Source of the DNA: Rhizobium sp. FKL33 | GTDB taxonomy: Bacteria; Pseudomonadota; Alphaproteobacteria; Rhizobiales; Rhizobiaceae | DNA length: 64,000 bases | Assembly (NCBI RefSeq): GCF_005222915.1 | Contig: NZ_STFX01000010.1 | Location: 1-64,000, forward strand | Reading direction: 5' to 3' | Shown: one piece after another, positions 52,386 through 60,529 of the stretch | How the letters are laid out: every line of letters starts with the position of its first letter | Position numbering within the stretch: the first letter of the stretch is position 1 | Program-made: the position numbers and the translations under genes | Notes under the pieces: generated by a model | What the model saw: the letters and a program-made list of their open reading frames with translations, nothing else | What the model was told of the DNA's origin: nothing | Database searches by the model: none

Positions 52386-53621
52386 TCAGGCAGCGAGTTT
52401 TTGCAGATAGGCGTCTGCCTCTTCCGGAACCGCGAACCACGGGAAAAAGTCGCGGGGATCGTTGAAGCCGTTGGCGATGCGCTTTGCCAATGCCGGGAAG
52501 GCCTGCGCCGAGCCCATGATGTTGAGCACATGCGGCGGAGGCGGCTGCAGCAGCGCATTGGTCCAGCCCACGACGAACTGCGCATAGGCCCAATAACTGT
52601 CGAACGCGCCTTGCATGAAGGCGGCGTCGAAGGGCCGGTCTTCCTGCGCGAGAATGGCGTCGAGATAGGCTTTCGCCGCCTTCGACGCGTTGTTCGAGCC
52701 CTGGCCGGTGATGGGATCGTTGAGGCAGACCGCATCGGCCATTCCCAGCACCAACGCGCCCGATGGCAGGCGACCGATCGGCTTGCGCACTGTGGGGGCA
52801 AAAGCGCCGGACAATACGCCATTGGCGTCAGTGAGGCTGATGTCCCGGCAGCGCTCCGCCTCCCAGGGCAGGAAGGTCTCCAGCACCCATTCCGATCGCG
52901 CCAGATGCGCCTCCGGCGATGTCACGTCCTTCCAGCAATCCATGGGGCCGCCGGGAATGCCTTCGAACACCATGATGTCGCAGGGACCGCTGACCGTCAG
53001 CGCCGGAAACACGAAATATTCACCCACCGTCGGAATGAGATTGAAGTTGACGGCGGAATGATCCGGCCGGGGTTGCATGCCATGCACATAGGTCAGCGCC
53101 AGCGCCCGCTGCGGCTTGTCGAAGGGTGATTTCTCCGGGTCGCGTTCAAACAGGCGGGCAATATCGCCCTTGCCGGCGGCGGCGATGACGAGATCCGAGT
53201 TTTTGGCATAGGCTTCGAGATCGTCGATGCCGGCGTCATGAATGCTGAGATTGCCGCCACGCCGCGAAAACTCCTCCATCCAGCGCGGAATTTTCACCCG
53301 TTGGTCGACGCTCTGCGCAGGCTTGTCGAGCTTGCCGTTCCAGTCCAGCGCTTTGCCGGAGCCATCGGGGGCGGGGACGCAGAAGTTGATGGACTCGACG
53401 GTCGGGCACTCCCCAACCCAGAAATTCAGGCCGATGTCGCGCTCGTTCTGCAAGGCGGCGTCGAACATGCATTGGCTCGACAGGACCTTGCCGTTGCGGA
53501 TTTCGTCGGCGCTGCGGTTCTGAATGATATCGACTTCATAGCCGTGGCCCAGCAGGGCGCAGCCGAGCTGCAAGCCGGATTGGCCGCCGCCGACGATGGT
53601 GATCTTGCGTGATGCGCTCAT
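52386..53621 (-). CDS. StyA-like flavin monooxygenase (indole/styrene monooxygenase, oxygenase component)
   Basis: 411 residues (StyA about 415). FAD-binding KITIVGGGQSGLQLGCALLG, internal AYAKNSDLVIAAAGKGDIAR, and the second FAD motif VLGMADAVCLNDPITGQGSN, as in group E two-component monooxygenases (StyA, IndA/IifC). They use reduced FAD supplied by a reductase to epoxidise styrene or indole. The flavin reductase gene is two genes upstream in the same operon with an SDR in between, the composition of indole-oxidising iif/ind clusters. Ribosome site GAGGGA. Last gene of its operon; 195 regulatory bases follow. Confidence 0.92.
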   Translation of the reverse strand: MSASRKITIVGGGQSGLQLGCALLGHGYEVDIIQNRSADEIRNGKVLSSQCMFDAALQNERDIGLNFWVGECPTVESINFCVPAPDGSGKALDWNGKLDKPAQSVDQRVKIPRWMEEFSRRGGNLSIHDAGIDDLEAYAKNSDLVIAAAGKGDIARLFERDPEKSPFDKPQRALALTYVHGMQPRPDHSAVNFNLIPTVGEYFVFPALTVSGPCDIMVFEGIPGGPMDCWKDVTSPEAHLARSEWVLETFLPWEAERCRDISLTDANGVLSGAFAPTVRKPIGRLPSGALVLGMADAVCLNDPITGQGSNNASKAAKAYLDAILAQEDRPFDAAFMQGAFDSYWAYAQFVVGWTNALLQPPPPHVLNIMGSAQAFPALAKRIANGFNDPRDFFPWFAVPEEADAYLQKLAA

Positions 53622-53660
53622 AGTCTAGTTCCCTCTTTTTTGATTGATGATCAGGCGCGT

Positions 53661-54446
53661 TCATTCCATGAGTTTGGGGATGGCTGGCACATTCTGCTCC
53701 GGGCCCATGGCGGTGTAGCCTCCGTCGACGCGGATATCGGTGCCGGTGATGAAGCTGGCATTGTCGGAGAGCAGGAAGGCCACCGCTTCGCCCACTTCGG
53801 CGCCGTCGCCTGTGCGACCGAGAAGATGGAAGGGCGCGGCGACCGCATCGGTCTTGGCGCGGTCATTGCCGGTCAGTTGCACCATGATGTTGCTCCAGGT
53901 CCAGCCGGGAGAGACGGCGTTGACGCGGATGTCGTCGGGCGCCAGATCCATGGCCTGATTGCGCGTCAATTGCAGGATGGCGGCTTTCGACACCGGATAG
54001 ACCCAGCGGCCGGTTTGTGCGACACGGGCGGAAATCGAGCCGAAATTGACGATCGCGCCCTTGTTGGCCTTGAGATGCGGCCGCGCCGCCTGCATCAGCA
54101 TCACCGAGCCGACGATGTTGATGTCCAGCGCCTTCAGCCAATCCGCTCGGCTCGTTTCTGCGCCATTGTCGAGATAGGTGCAGGCGACGTTGACCAGGAA
54201 GTCGAGACGCCCCGTCTGTTCGACGGCGCCGGCGACCAGGGCCGCGACATCGGCGTCGCTGGTGACGTCGGTGCGGATGAAAGACGCCTGCGGGCCAAGT
54301 TCCGCAACGGCCGAGTTGCCCCCGTCTTCATCGATATCGGCGATCACGACTTTGGCGCCGTAACCGATCAATGTCGCCGCCACGGCGCGGCCGATCAAGG
54401 TCGCTCCGCCGGACAGAATTGCTGTTTTCCCTGCCAATCCACGCAT
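53661..54446 (-). CDS. SDR dehydrogenase of the StyA-like operon
   Basis: 261 residues. The cofactor loop is unusual, ILSGGATLIGRAVAATLIGY instead of TGxxxGIG, but VVIADIDEDGG, the NVACTYL segment, Ser in GSISARVAQ and Tyr/Lys in YPVSKAAILQLTR are in place, with TGTDIRVDGGYTAM at the end. In indole-oxidising clusters an SDR converts the hydroxylated indole intermediate. The ATG at 54446 follows AAGGGGAA; upstream in-frame residues have no family match. Confidence 0.9.
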   Translation of the reverse strand: MRGLAGKTAILSGGATLIGRAVAATLIGYGAKVVIADIDEDGGNSAVAELGPQASFIRTDVTSDADVAALVAGAVEQTGRLDFLVNVACTYLDNGAETSRADWLKALDINIVGSVMLMQAARPHLKANKGAIVNFGSISARVAQTGRWVYPVSKAAILQLTRNQAMDLAPDDIRVNAVSPGWTWSNIMVQLTGNDRAKTDAVAAPFHLLGRTGDGAEVGEAVAFLLSDNASFITGTDIRVDGGYTAMGPEQNVPAIPKLME

Positions 54447-54498
54447 GATGTTCCCCTTTTCTTGATGCGGATGCTGGTGTTTGCTGTGGTCTTGAACC

Positions 54499-54993
54499 TC
54501 ACGCCGCCGCGAGCGTCGTGGTGAACTGGCCCGCCACATAGACGAGCGGCTCGGCGTCCGCGGCTTCGATGAGCGTGCGGCGAACGCTGCCGATCAGGAT
54601 GACATGGGTGGCGAATTCCACCGCCTGTTCGAGCTGGCAATCGAAGGCGGCGATTGCGCCTTCCAACACCGGCGCGCCGGTTTCCGCCGTTCGCCAGGCG
54701 CCGATATTGAAGCGTTCGCCGGCGGCAAGCGCCGTTCGGCCTGCAAAGGTTTCGGCCACATCCTGCTGCGTCCGCGAGAGAATGTTGACACAGAAGGCGC
54801 CGCTGAGCGGGGCGACCTGGCCGACCCAGGTCTCCCGGTTGATGCAGGCGACAACTGAGGGCGGGTCTGCCGTCAGCGAGCAGACGGCTGTGGCGGTGAC
54901 GCCGCGCCATTCGCCATCGGGCGTGCAGGCGGTCACCACCGTCACTGCGCCTGCCACCTGCCGCATCGCTCTTCGAAATTCGTCTTTGTCCAT
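54499..54993 (-). CDS. Flavin reductase (NADH:FAD, StyB/HpaC type)
   Basis: 164 residues. MDKDEFRRAMRQVAGAVTVV, then RGVTATAVCSLTADPPSVVA, CINRETWV and FCVNIL are the flavin-reductase domain signature. It would supply reduced FAD to the StyA-like oxygenase. ATG at 54993 has a perfect GGAGG site; a longer start at 55047 would overlap the operator. First gene of the minus-strand operon reductase-SDR-oxygenase and divergent from the AraC gene. Confidence 0.92.
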   Translation of the reverse strand: MDKDEFRRAMRQVAGAVTVVTACTPDGEWRGVTATAVCSLTADPPSVVACINRETWVGQVAPLSGAFCVNILSRTQQDVAETFAGRTALAAGERFNIGAWRTAETGAPVLEGAIAAFDCQLEQAVEFATHVILIGSVRRTLIEAADAEPLVYVAGQFTTTLAAA

Positions 54994-55046
54994 GACTGCG
55001 AGCCTCCTCCCGGCCGGCGCCATGCGCCAGATCCGGCGTCCATGCA

Positions 55047-55060
55047 TTTTAAATTTAAAC
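55047..55060. promoter_or_regulatory. Shared palindromic operator, copy 3 (reductase/AraC divergent promoter)
   Basis: TTTTAAATTTAAAC fits TTTTAA-NN-TTAAA, 54 bases upstream of the flavin reductase ATG in the 186-base divergent region with the AraC-type gene. Confidence 0.6.
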
Positions 55061-55179
55061 TAATGGCATGATCGCGCCGTCGAGGTCTTGACGACAATCC
55101 AGATTGCGCAGACCATGATCCAGATCCGGCAAGCGCATTGAAAATCGTCGCTGCCGGCGGATCGCGCCGGAGAAAGCCC

Positions 55180-56160
55180 ATGTCGCCTTCAGACACGCCG
55201 CTGTCCCGATTTGTCGCCGTCGACACGCGCTCGGCCGATGAGGCGCGAGACGCCGTGGGCCGCATCTTTTGCCCGCATTTCCTGAGCCCGCTCGGTCGCG
55301 CCGATCAGGGTTTCCACGCTCGCCATCATTCTGCGCCGCAGACGGGCTATTCGGTGAACTTTGTTTCCTACGGCGCCGATGTGGACATCGATCCGGGAGA
55401 ACTCGAACGTTTCTATCTGGTCCAGCTTCCGCTTCGTGGGCAGGCGCGGGTCCGTTGTGGCACGCTCGCGGTCGAGGCTGACGCCGGACGCCGCGCGTCT
55501 ATCCTCTCGCCAACTCTTTCGACGCGGATGACTTGGAGCGAAGGCTGCGAAAAGCTGATCGTGCTGATCGATCGCGAGGCTTTGGAAACACAGTTCGAAA
55601 GCCTGACGTATGAGGCCCGCCGCTCCGTTCAATTCAACACTGGGATCGACTTCGAAACGCCTTCGGGTATGGCCGTGGGACGTCATGCGGAGATGATGTT
55701 GGCTGCGGCGGAAGCAGGGGCCGCCATGCCGGACGCCTATCGGGTTTTGTTGCGGGATGGCTTGATCACGCTGCTCTTGACCAGCCAGCCGAGCAGCGTT
55801 TCCTGGGTCTTTTCACGACCTGCGCGTGGCGCCGATCCGATCGCGGTGCGGCGCGCCCAGGATTTTATGGCGGAGAATGCCCATCGCGCCATCGCCATGG
55901 CCGATATAGCCGAGGCGGCGGGCACACCCTTGCGGTCTCTCCAGGACGCCTATCGCAAGGCGCGGGGCGTGACGCTGTCCGAAGGGTTGTTGTCGCTGAG
56001 GCTCGATCTGTTCCGCGCCTCACTCCTGTCACGCGACAAGACCTGTTCGGTGGCGGAGGCTGCATTTACGGCTGGTTTCGGCCATCTCGGACGCGCCGCT
56101 GCCGCCTATCGCCAGCGTTTCGGCGAAGCGCCGTCCGACACGGTCAGACGGCGCTCCTGA
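55180..56160 (+). CDS. AraC-family transcriptional regulator
   Basis: 326 residues. N-terminal AraC-binding-like domain (about 15-180; GYSVNFVSYGADVDIDPGEL and FYLVQLPLRGQARVRCG) of the type found in aromatic-pathway activators, and a C-terminal double HTH: MADIAEAAGTPLRSLQDAYR and SVAEAAFTAGFGHLGRAAAA followed by YRQRFGEAPSD. It probably activates the divergent reductase-SDR-oxygenase operon in response to an aromatic inducer. ATG at 55180 preceded by GAGAAAG; a TTG at 55138 is less likely. Confidence 0.92.
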   Translation: MSPSDTPLSRFVAVDTRSADEARDAVGRIFCPHFLSPLGRADQGFHARHHSAPQTGYSVNFVSYGADVDIDPGELERFYLVQLPLRGQARVRCGTLAVEADAGRRASILSPTLSTRMTWSEGCEKLIVLIDREALETQFESLTYEARRSVQFNTGIDFETPSGMAVGRHAEMMLAAAEAGAAMPDAYRVLLRDGLITLLLTSQPSSVSWVFSRPARGADPIAVRRAQDFMAENAHRAIAMADIAEAAGTPLRSLQDAYRKARGVTLSEGLLSLRLDLFRASLLSRDKTCSVAEAAFTAGFGHLGRAAAAYRQRFGEAPSDTVRRRS

Positions 56161-56167
56161 TCCCGGC

Positions 56168-56761
56168 TTATTCGGCGGGCTTCTTCGGATCCCAGAGCTT
56201 GGTTTCTGCGGTCTTCTCGTAAGCCATGCCATTGGGATAGCTGATCGCCTCGAATTGCAGGCCCCAGGGCGCCTGGAAATAGAGGATGGTCTGGCCAGCG
56301 GCCGGGCCTTCGGAGATCGGGATGGGACCAAGCCGCGTCGCGACACCCTTGGAATCGAGATAGGCCTTGGCGGCGGCGACATCATCGACATAGAAGGCGA
56401 TGTGGAAGGCGCCGATATCGCTGTTCTTCTGCTTGATTTCCTTCTGGTCCGGAGCGGCGTATTCGAATAGTTCAATATTTGAGCCGAAGCCGCAGCGCAT
56501 CAGGGTGATCTGCTTGATCACGGTCTTGGGATCGACGCCGAGCGCGTCCTCCATGAATTTGCCCTTGTCATCGCCGATCGGGCCGAAGGACATGGCCTTC
56601 TTGCAGCCGATGACATTGGAGAAGAAGTCCACGGCCTGTTCGAGATTGGGCACGGTCACGCCGGTATGATCATGGCCGCGCACGCCCGGGATCATGTCGG
56701 CCTTTGCCGCCGTCGCCCCGAGCAAAGATAAAATCGCTGCGCTGAAAATGCTGATCTTCAT
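56168..56761 (-). CDS. Secreted VOC (glyoxalase/dioxygenase-fold) protein
   Basis: 197 residues. Signal peptide MKISIFSAAILSLLGATAAK, cleavage after KA. Two VOC half-modules: GHDHTGVTVPNLEQAVDFFS and GAFHIAFYVDDVAAAKAYLD, with LYFQAPWGLQFEAISYPNG providing a possible third ligand. Metal ligands H, H, E are plausible. Periplasmic VOC proteins are uncommon; the role may be ligand binding or isomerisation. The ATG at 56761 is chosen for spacing from GAGGGG. It follows the dipeptide-type operon by 112 bases on the same strand and converges on the AraC gene. Confidence 0.85.
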   Translation of the reverse strand: MKISIFSAAILSLLGATAAKADMIPGVRGHDHTGVTVPNLEQAVDFFSNVIGCKKAMSFGPIGDDKGKFMEDALGVDPKTVIKQITLMRCGFGSNIELFEYAAPDQKEIKQKNSDIGAFHIAFYVDDVAAAKAYLDSKGVATRLGPIPISEGPAAGQTILYFQAPWGLQFEAISYPNGMAYEKTAETKLWDPKKPAE

Positions 56762-56873
56762 GGTCATTCCCCTCTGATTGCGGGCAAGGCGTCGCACTTC
56801 ACCGGAACCCGCGTTTCCGGCGTGGCGTGAGTTGGAATGGATCCATGCGACGGCCGCGAGCGCGGCCGGGTGT

Positions 56874-57707
56874 TCAGGCGTCTTCGACCAGGCTTTCGCG
56901 CTGGAGCCAGTCGGGATCGATTTCCGGCAGCGGAATGGCGTCGAGAAGGGCGCGGGTATAAGCCGTGCGCGGCGCAGAGAAGACCTGCTCGCAAGGACCT
57001 TCCTCGACCACCTTGCCGAACCGCATCACATAGACACGGTCACAGACCGCACGGATGACCGAGAGGTCGTGGCTTATGAAGGCCATGGCGAGCCCGAGAT
57101 CACGGGAGAGATCCTTGAGCAGATTCAAGACCTGCGCCTGGGTCGAGACGTCGAGGCCGGAGACGATCTCATCGGCCAGCACGAAATCGGGCCGAAGCAG
57201 CGCGGCGCGGGCGATGCCGATACGTTGGCGCTGGCCGCCCGACAGTTCATGAGGGCTGCGCTCCAGCACGATCCTGGGCAATGTAACCCGGTCTAGGATG
57301 TCCAGAACGAGTTTTTCCGCCTGCCTGCCGTCCTGCGCCAAGCCATGCAGCAGCAGCGGCTCGACGAGAATGCGGCGGATCGAGTGGCGCGGGTTGAGGG
57401 AGGCCATCGGGTCCTGGAAGATCATCTGCATGCGTCGGCGCAGAGGCCGCGTCTGCTGGTCGGGCAGATGGGTAATGTCGGCGCCGTCGAAGCGGATCTC
57501 GCCCGCGGAGACATCGACAAGCCGCAGCAAAGCCCGGCCCAACGTGGTCTTGCCCGAACCGGATTCGCCGACAATGCCGACGGTCTCGCCGCGTCCAACG
57601 GTGATGTCGACGCCATGCAGTACGCGATGGCCGGGGCTGCGGATGAGGCCGCGGCCCGCGCCATAGGTGACTTCAATGCCTCGGGCGACAAGCAGGTTTT
57701 CGGTCAT
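56874..57707 (-). CDS. Dipeptide-type ABC transporter ATPase (DppF-like), second system
   Basis: 277 residues. Walker A GESGSGKTTLGRA, Q-loop IFQDPMASLNPRHS, signature LSGGQRQRIGIARA, Walker B FVLADEIVSGLD (Ile for Pro), H-loop FISHDLSVIRA. It is shorter than DppF of the first system, lacking the C-terminal cysteine cluster. ATG overlaps the DppD-like stop by four bases. End of the second importer. Confidence 0.9.
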   Translation of the reverse strand: MTENLLVARGIEVTYGAGRGLIRSPGHRVLHGVDITVGRGETVGIVGESGSGKTTLGRALLRLVDVSAGEIRFDGADITHLPDQQTRPLRRRMQMIFQDPMASLNPRHSIRRILVEPLLLHGLAQDGRQAEKLVLDILDRVTLPRIVLERSPHELSGGQRQRIGIARAALLRPDFVLADEIVSGLDVSTQAQVLNLLKDLSRDLGLAMAFISHDLSVIRAVCDRVYVMRFGKVVEEGPCEQVFSAPRTAYTRALLDAIPLPEIDPDWLQRESLVEDA

Positions 57708-58567
57708 CGGCTGATTCCGATCTCGGCGCGGAGTTGTTCGAACACGCTTTGCGGCACCGGCTCCAGCCCGGCGTCTGGCCGGTCGTAGCGTGGGCCGGCG
57801 GCGATCAGCGCCTGGGTGTAGATATGCCGCGGCGTCGTCAGCACCTCGGCGGTCGATCCCTGTTCGATCACCTTGCCGGCATAGAGCAGCGTGACGCTGT
57901 CGCAGATCTGGGCGACGACGCCGAGGTCATGGGTGACGAAGATCACGCCGGTGCCATGGGCCTGCTGCATGGATCGGATCAGGCGGAGGATCTGCTTCTG
58001 CACGGTCACATCGAGCGCGGTGGTCGGCTCATCGGCGATGACCAGCTTGGGTTCGAGCGCAAAGGCGTCGGCGATCAGCACGCGCTGGCGCATGCCGCCG
58101 GAGAGCTCATGCGGATAGCTGCGCAGCACCCGTTCGGGGTCGCGGATATGCACTTCTTCCAGAAGTTTCGCCGCGCGGTCATGGGCCTCGCGGATCGACA
58201 GCCCCCGCCGCATCCTGAGCCCATCGGTCAGTTGCGCTTCGATGCGCCGACCCGGATTGAGCGCCGTTTGCGGATCCTGCGGGATCAGCGAGATTTCGCT
58301 GCCCATGATCTTGCGGAGTTCGTGCGCCGGCAGCGTCAAGAGATCGCGGCCTTCGAAGCGGATCGCGCCGCCGGTGATGCGCACCGTGCGGGGCAGAATG
58401 CCGAGCAGCGCCTTGGCGATGGTGGACTTGCCGGCGCCGCTTTCGCCCACGAGTCCGCGGACTTCGCCGCGCGTCAGGGTGAGCGAGACGTCGCGAAGAA
58501 TGGGCGCGCCGTTTTCGCGTTCGGAGACGGCCGACAGACCGGTAATGGAGAGGAGCGGATCGGTCAT
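57704..58567 (-). CDS. Dipeptide-type ABC transporter ATPase (DppD-like), second system
   Basis: 287 residues. Walker A GESGAGKSTIAKA, Q-loop LIPQDPQTALNPGR, signature LSGGMRQRVLIADA, Walker B LVIADEPTTALDVT, H-loop FVTHDLGVVAQ. The C-terminal Opp/Dpp extension is shortened. Overlaps its neighbours by four bases on both sides. Confidence 0.9.
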   Translation of the reverse strand: MTDPLLSITGLSAVSERENGAPILRDVSLTLTRGEVRGLVGESGAGKSTIAKALLGILPRTVRITGGAIRFEGRDLLTLPAHELRKIMGSEISLIPQDPQTALNPGRRIEAQLTDGLRMRRGLSIREAHDRAAKLLEEVHIRDPERVLRSYPHELSGGMRQRVLIADAFALEPKLVIADEPTTALDVTVQKQILRLIRSMQQAHGTGVIFVTHDLGVVAQICDSVTLLYAGKVIEQGSTAEVLTTPRHIYTQALIAAGPRYDRPDAGLEPVPQSVFEQLRAEIGISR

Positions 58568-59412
58568 CGGCGCATCATCGGGTCAAGGGCGCGGCGCAGG
58601 CCGTCGCCGAGTTGATTGAAGGCGAGCACGGTGAGAAACAGCATCACGAGCGGCGCGAGCAGCACCCACCAGCCCTGATAGATGATCGTGCGTCCCTGCG
58701 CGATCATCGCGCCCCAGGTCGGCGTATCGGAAGACACCGACAGGCCGACGAAGGACAGGATAGCCTCGACGATCACCGCGATGCCCATTTCCAGGCTGAT
58801 CAGCGCGATGATGACAGGCGCGACATTCGGCAGGATTTCCTTGAGCAGGATATGCAGCCTAGAAAAGCCGATCGTCCGGGCCGCCGTGACATAATCCAGT
58901 TGCGCCTGCGCCAGCGTCTCGGCGCGGACGACGCGACAGAAGCGCGTCCAGTCGATGATGACGATGGCTGCGATGACCGAATGCACGCCCGAGCCGAGCA
59001 CGGCGACCAGCAGGATCGACAGCAGCACCGGCGGAAACGCCATCCAGATATCGACCAGCCGGGAAATCACCAGATCGACCCAGCCGCGATACCAGCCGGC
59101 GAGAAGCCCGAGCAGTGAGCCGAGAAGTGCGGCAAGCCCGGCGGCGACAAAGGCGACAAGCAAAGCGATGCGCGCGCCGTGGATGACGCGGGACAACACA
59201 TCGCGGCCGAGATCGTCGGTGCCGAGCCAGTAGCCGGGCTCAGCGCCGTCCATGCCGGCAGGCGGCAAGGTTCCGAGCATCAGATCCTGTTCCAGCGGAT
59301 CCTTCGGCGCGATCCACGGGGCAAACAGCGCCAGCACGATGAGCAACAGAATGAAGCCGCCGCCGAAGATGACCTTCGGCTCCTTCAAGAGAGCGCGGAG
59401 CGACTTAGCCAT
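58564..59412 (-). CDS. Dipeptide-type ABC transporter permease (DppC-like), second system
   Basis: 282 residues. First helix KVIFGGGFILLLIVLALFAP, periplasmic loop with WLGTDDLGRDVLSRVIHGAR, coupling loop TIGFSRLHILLKEILPNVAP. DppC type. Its start overlaps the DppB-like stop by eight bases. Confidence 0.92.
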   Translation of the reverse strand: MAKSLRALLKEPKVIFGGGFILLLIVLALFAPWIAPKDPLEQDLMLGTLPPAGMDGAEPGYWLGTDDLGRDVLSRVIHGARIALLVAFVAAGLAALLGSLLGLLAGWYRGWVDLVISRLVDIWMAFPPVLLSILLVAVLGSGVHSVIAAIVIIDWTRFCRVVRAETLAQAQLDYVTAARTIGFSRLHILLKEILPNVAPVIIALISLEMGIAVIVEAILSFVGLSVSSDTPTWGAMIAQGRTIIYQGWWVLLAPLVMLFLTVLAFNQLGDGLRRALDPMMRR

Positions 59413-60418
59413 GGGCGAGCCTCGGATTGAAGGCCGCCACCAAGAGGTCGACGCCGAGATTGATGAGAATGAACAGCGCGCCGAAGGTCAGGACCAGACC
59501 CTGGATCAGCGGCAGGTCGCGATTGATCACCGCATCGATCGCCATATTGCCGATGCCGGGATAGGCGAAGATGCGTTCGACAATGACGGTGCCGCCGATC
59601 AGGAAGGTGAATTGCACGCCTGTCAGGGCGATCGTCGGGCCGACGGCATTGCGCAGCGCCTCCTGTAGGATCAGCCGCAGCGTGGATTTTCCCTTGAGCC
59701 GGGCGAGCAGGATATAGTCCTGCACCATGGCTTCCAGCAGCGCTTCCTTCAGCACGCGGGCGATGATCGCCGCCAAGGGCAGGCCGAGAGCCAGAACCGG
59801 CATGATCATATGGGCGGAGATGTCGATCAAAGCCGAAACGTTGAGCGTCAGCAGGCTTTCGAGCAGATAGAAATGCGTGACGAAATTGGTCTCGACGCTT
59901 GGATCCATGCGGCCCGACAGCGGGAAGACCGGATAAAAGACGCCGAAGATCAGGATCAGCGCGAGCGCCCAGATGAAATCCGGCACCGCGAGCACCGTGC
60001 CGTTGATGGTGTCGACCACCGGTTCAATCAGAGTGCGGCGGACCAGCGTGCCTGCTATCGCCACGGCGCCGCCGACGACGACGGCGAAGACCAGCGCGGC
60101 GGCCGCGAGCTCCAGCGTCGCCGGCAGGCGTTCGCCGAGCAATTCCAGCACATTGCGGCGGAGCGAGATCGACGTTCCGAAATCGCCCGACAGCGTAGCC
60201 TTCAGCCAGATGACGAACTGGCTGAAGATCGAACCGTCGAGCCCGTAATTGGCGCGCAATTGCGCGATCTGTTCCGGGGTTGCGCCGGGAGAAATCATCA
60301 TGGCGATGGGATCGCCGGGAACGACGCGAAGAAGAACGAACACCACCACGGCGACGCCCAGAAGAGTGACGGCGGCGAGGAGGACGCGGTTGAAAACCGA
60401 CAGGACAAGCAGCGGCAT
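59405..60418 (-). CDS. Dipeptide-type ABC transporter permease (DppB-like), second system
   Basis: 337 residues. First helix VLLAAVTLLGVAVVVFVLLR followed by VVPGDPIAMMISPGATPEQI, the DppB/OppB opening, and EAA-region LARLKGKSTLRLILQEALRN. ATG at 60418 was chosen because it gives the normal N-terminus; a longer reading would run through the upstream hairpin at 60497-60522. The ribosome site is weak, so expression may depend on the upstream gene. Confidence 0.9.
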   Translation of the reverse strand: MPLLVLSVFNRVLLAAVTLLGVAVVVFVLLRVVPGDPIAMMISPGATPEQIAQLRANYGLDGSIFSQFVIWLKATLSGDFGTSISLRRNVLELLGERLPATLELAAAALVFAVVVGGAVAIAGTLVRRTLIEPVVDTINGTVLAVPDFIWALALILIFGVFYPVFPLSGRMDPSVETNFVTHFYLLESLLTLNVSALIDISAHMIMPVLALGLPLAAIIARVLKEALLEAMVQDYILLARLKGKSTLRLILQEALRNAVGPTIALTGVQFTFLIGGTVIVERIFAYPGIGNMAIDAVINRDLPLIQGLVLTFGALFILINLGVDLLVAAFNPRLAHG

Positions 60419-60496
60419 GAAAATTTGAGCCTCAGGCGCGACGACCCAGCGCGCGGCCGGCATGCGGCGCGCCTCCAGGCCAAAGAGCGGGTAAAA

Positions 60497-60522
60497 GGTC
60501 CGGGCGATTTCCCGCCCGGACC
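60497..60522 (-). other. Stable hairpin behind the second peptide-binding-protein gene
   Basis: GGTCCGGGCG (60497-60506) and CGCCCGGACC (60513-60522) form a perfect 10-bp stem with a 6-base loop, starting 7 bases after the binding-protein stop and followed on the minus strand by TTTTA. It can act as a partial terminator or 3' stabiliser that favours the binding protein over the permeases. Confidence 0.7.
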
Positions 60523-60529
60523 TCTTCAA

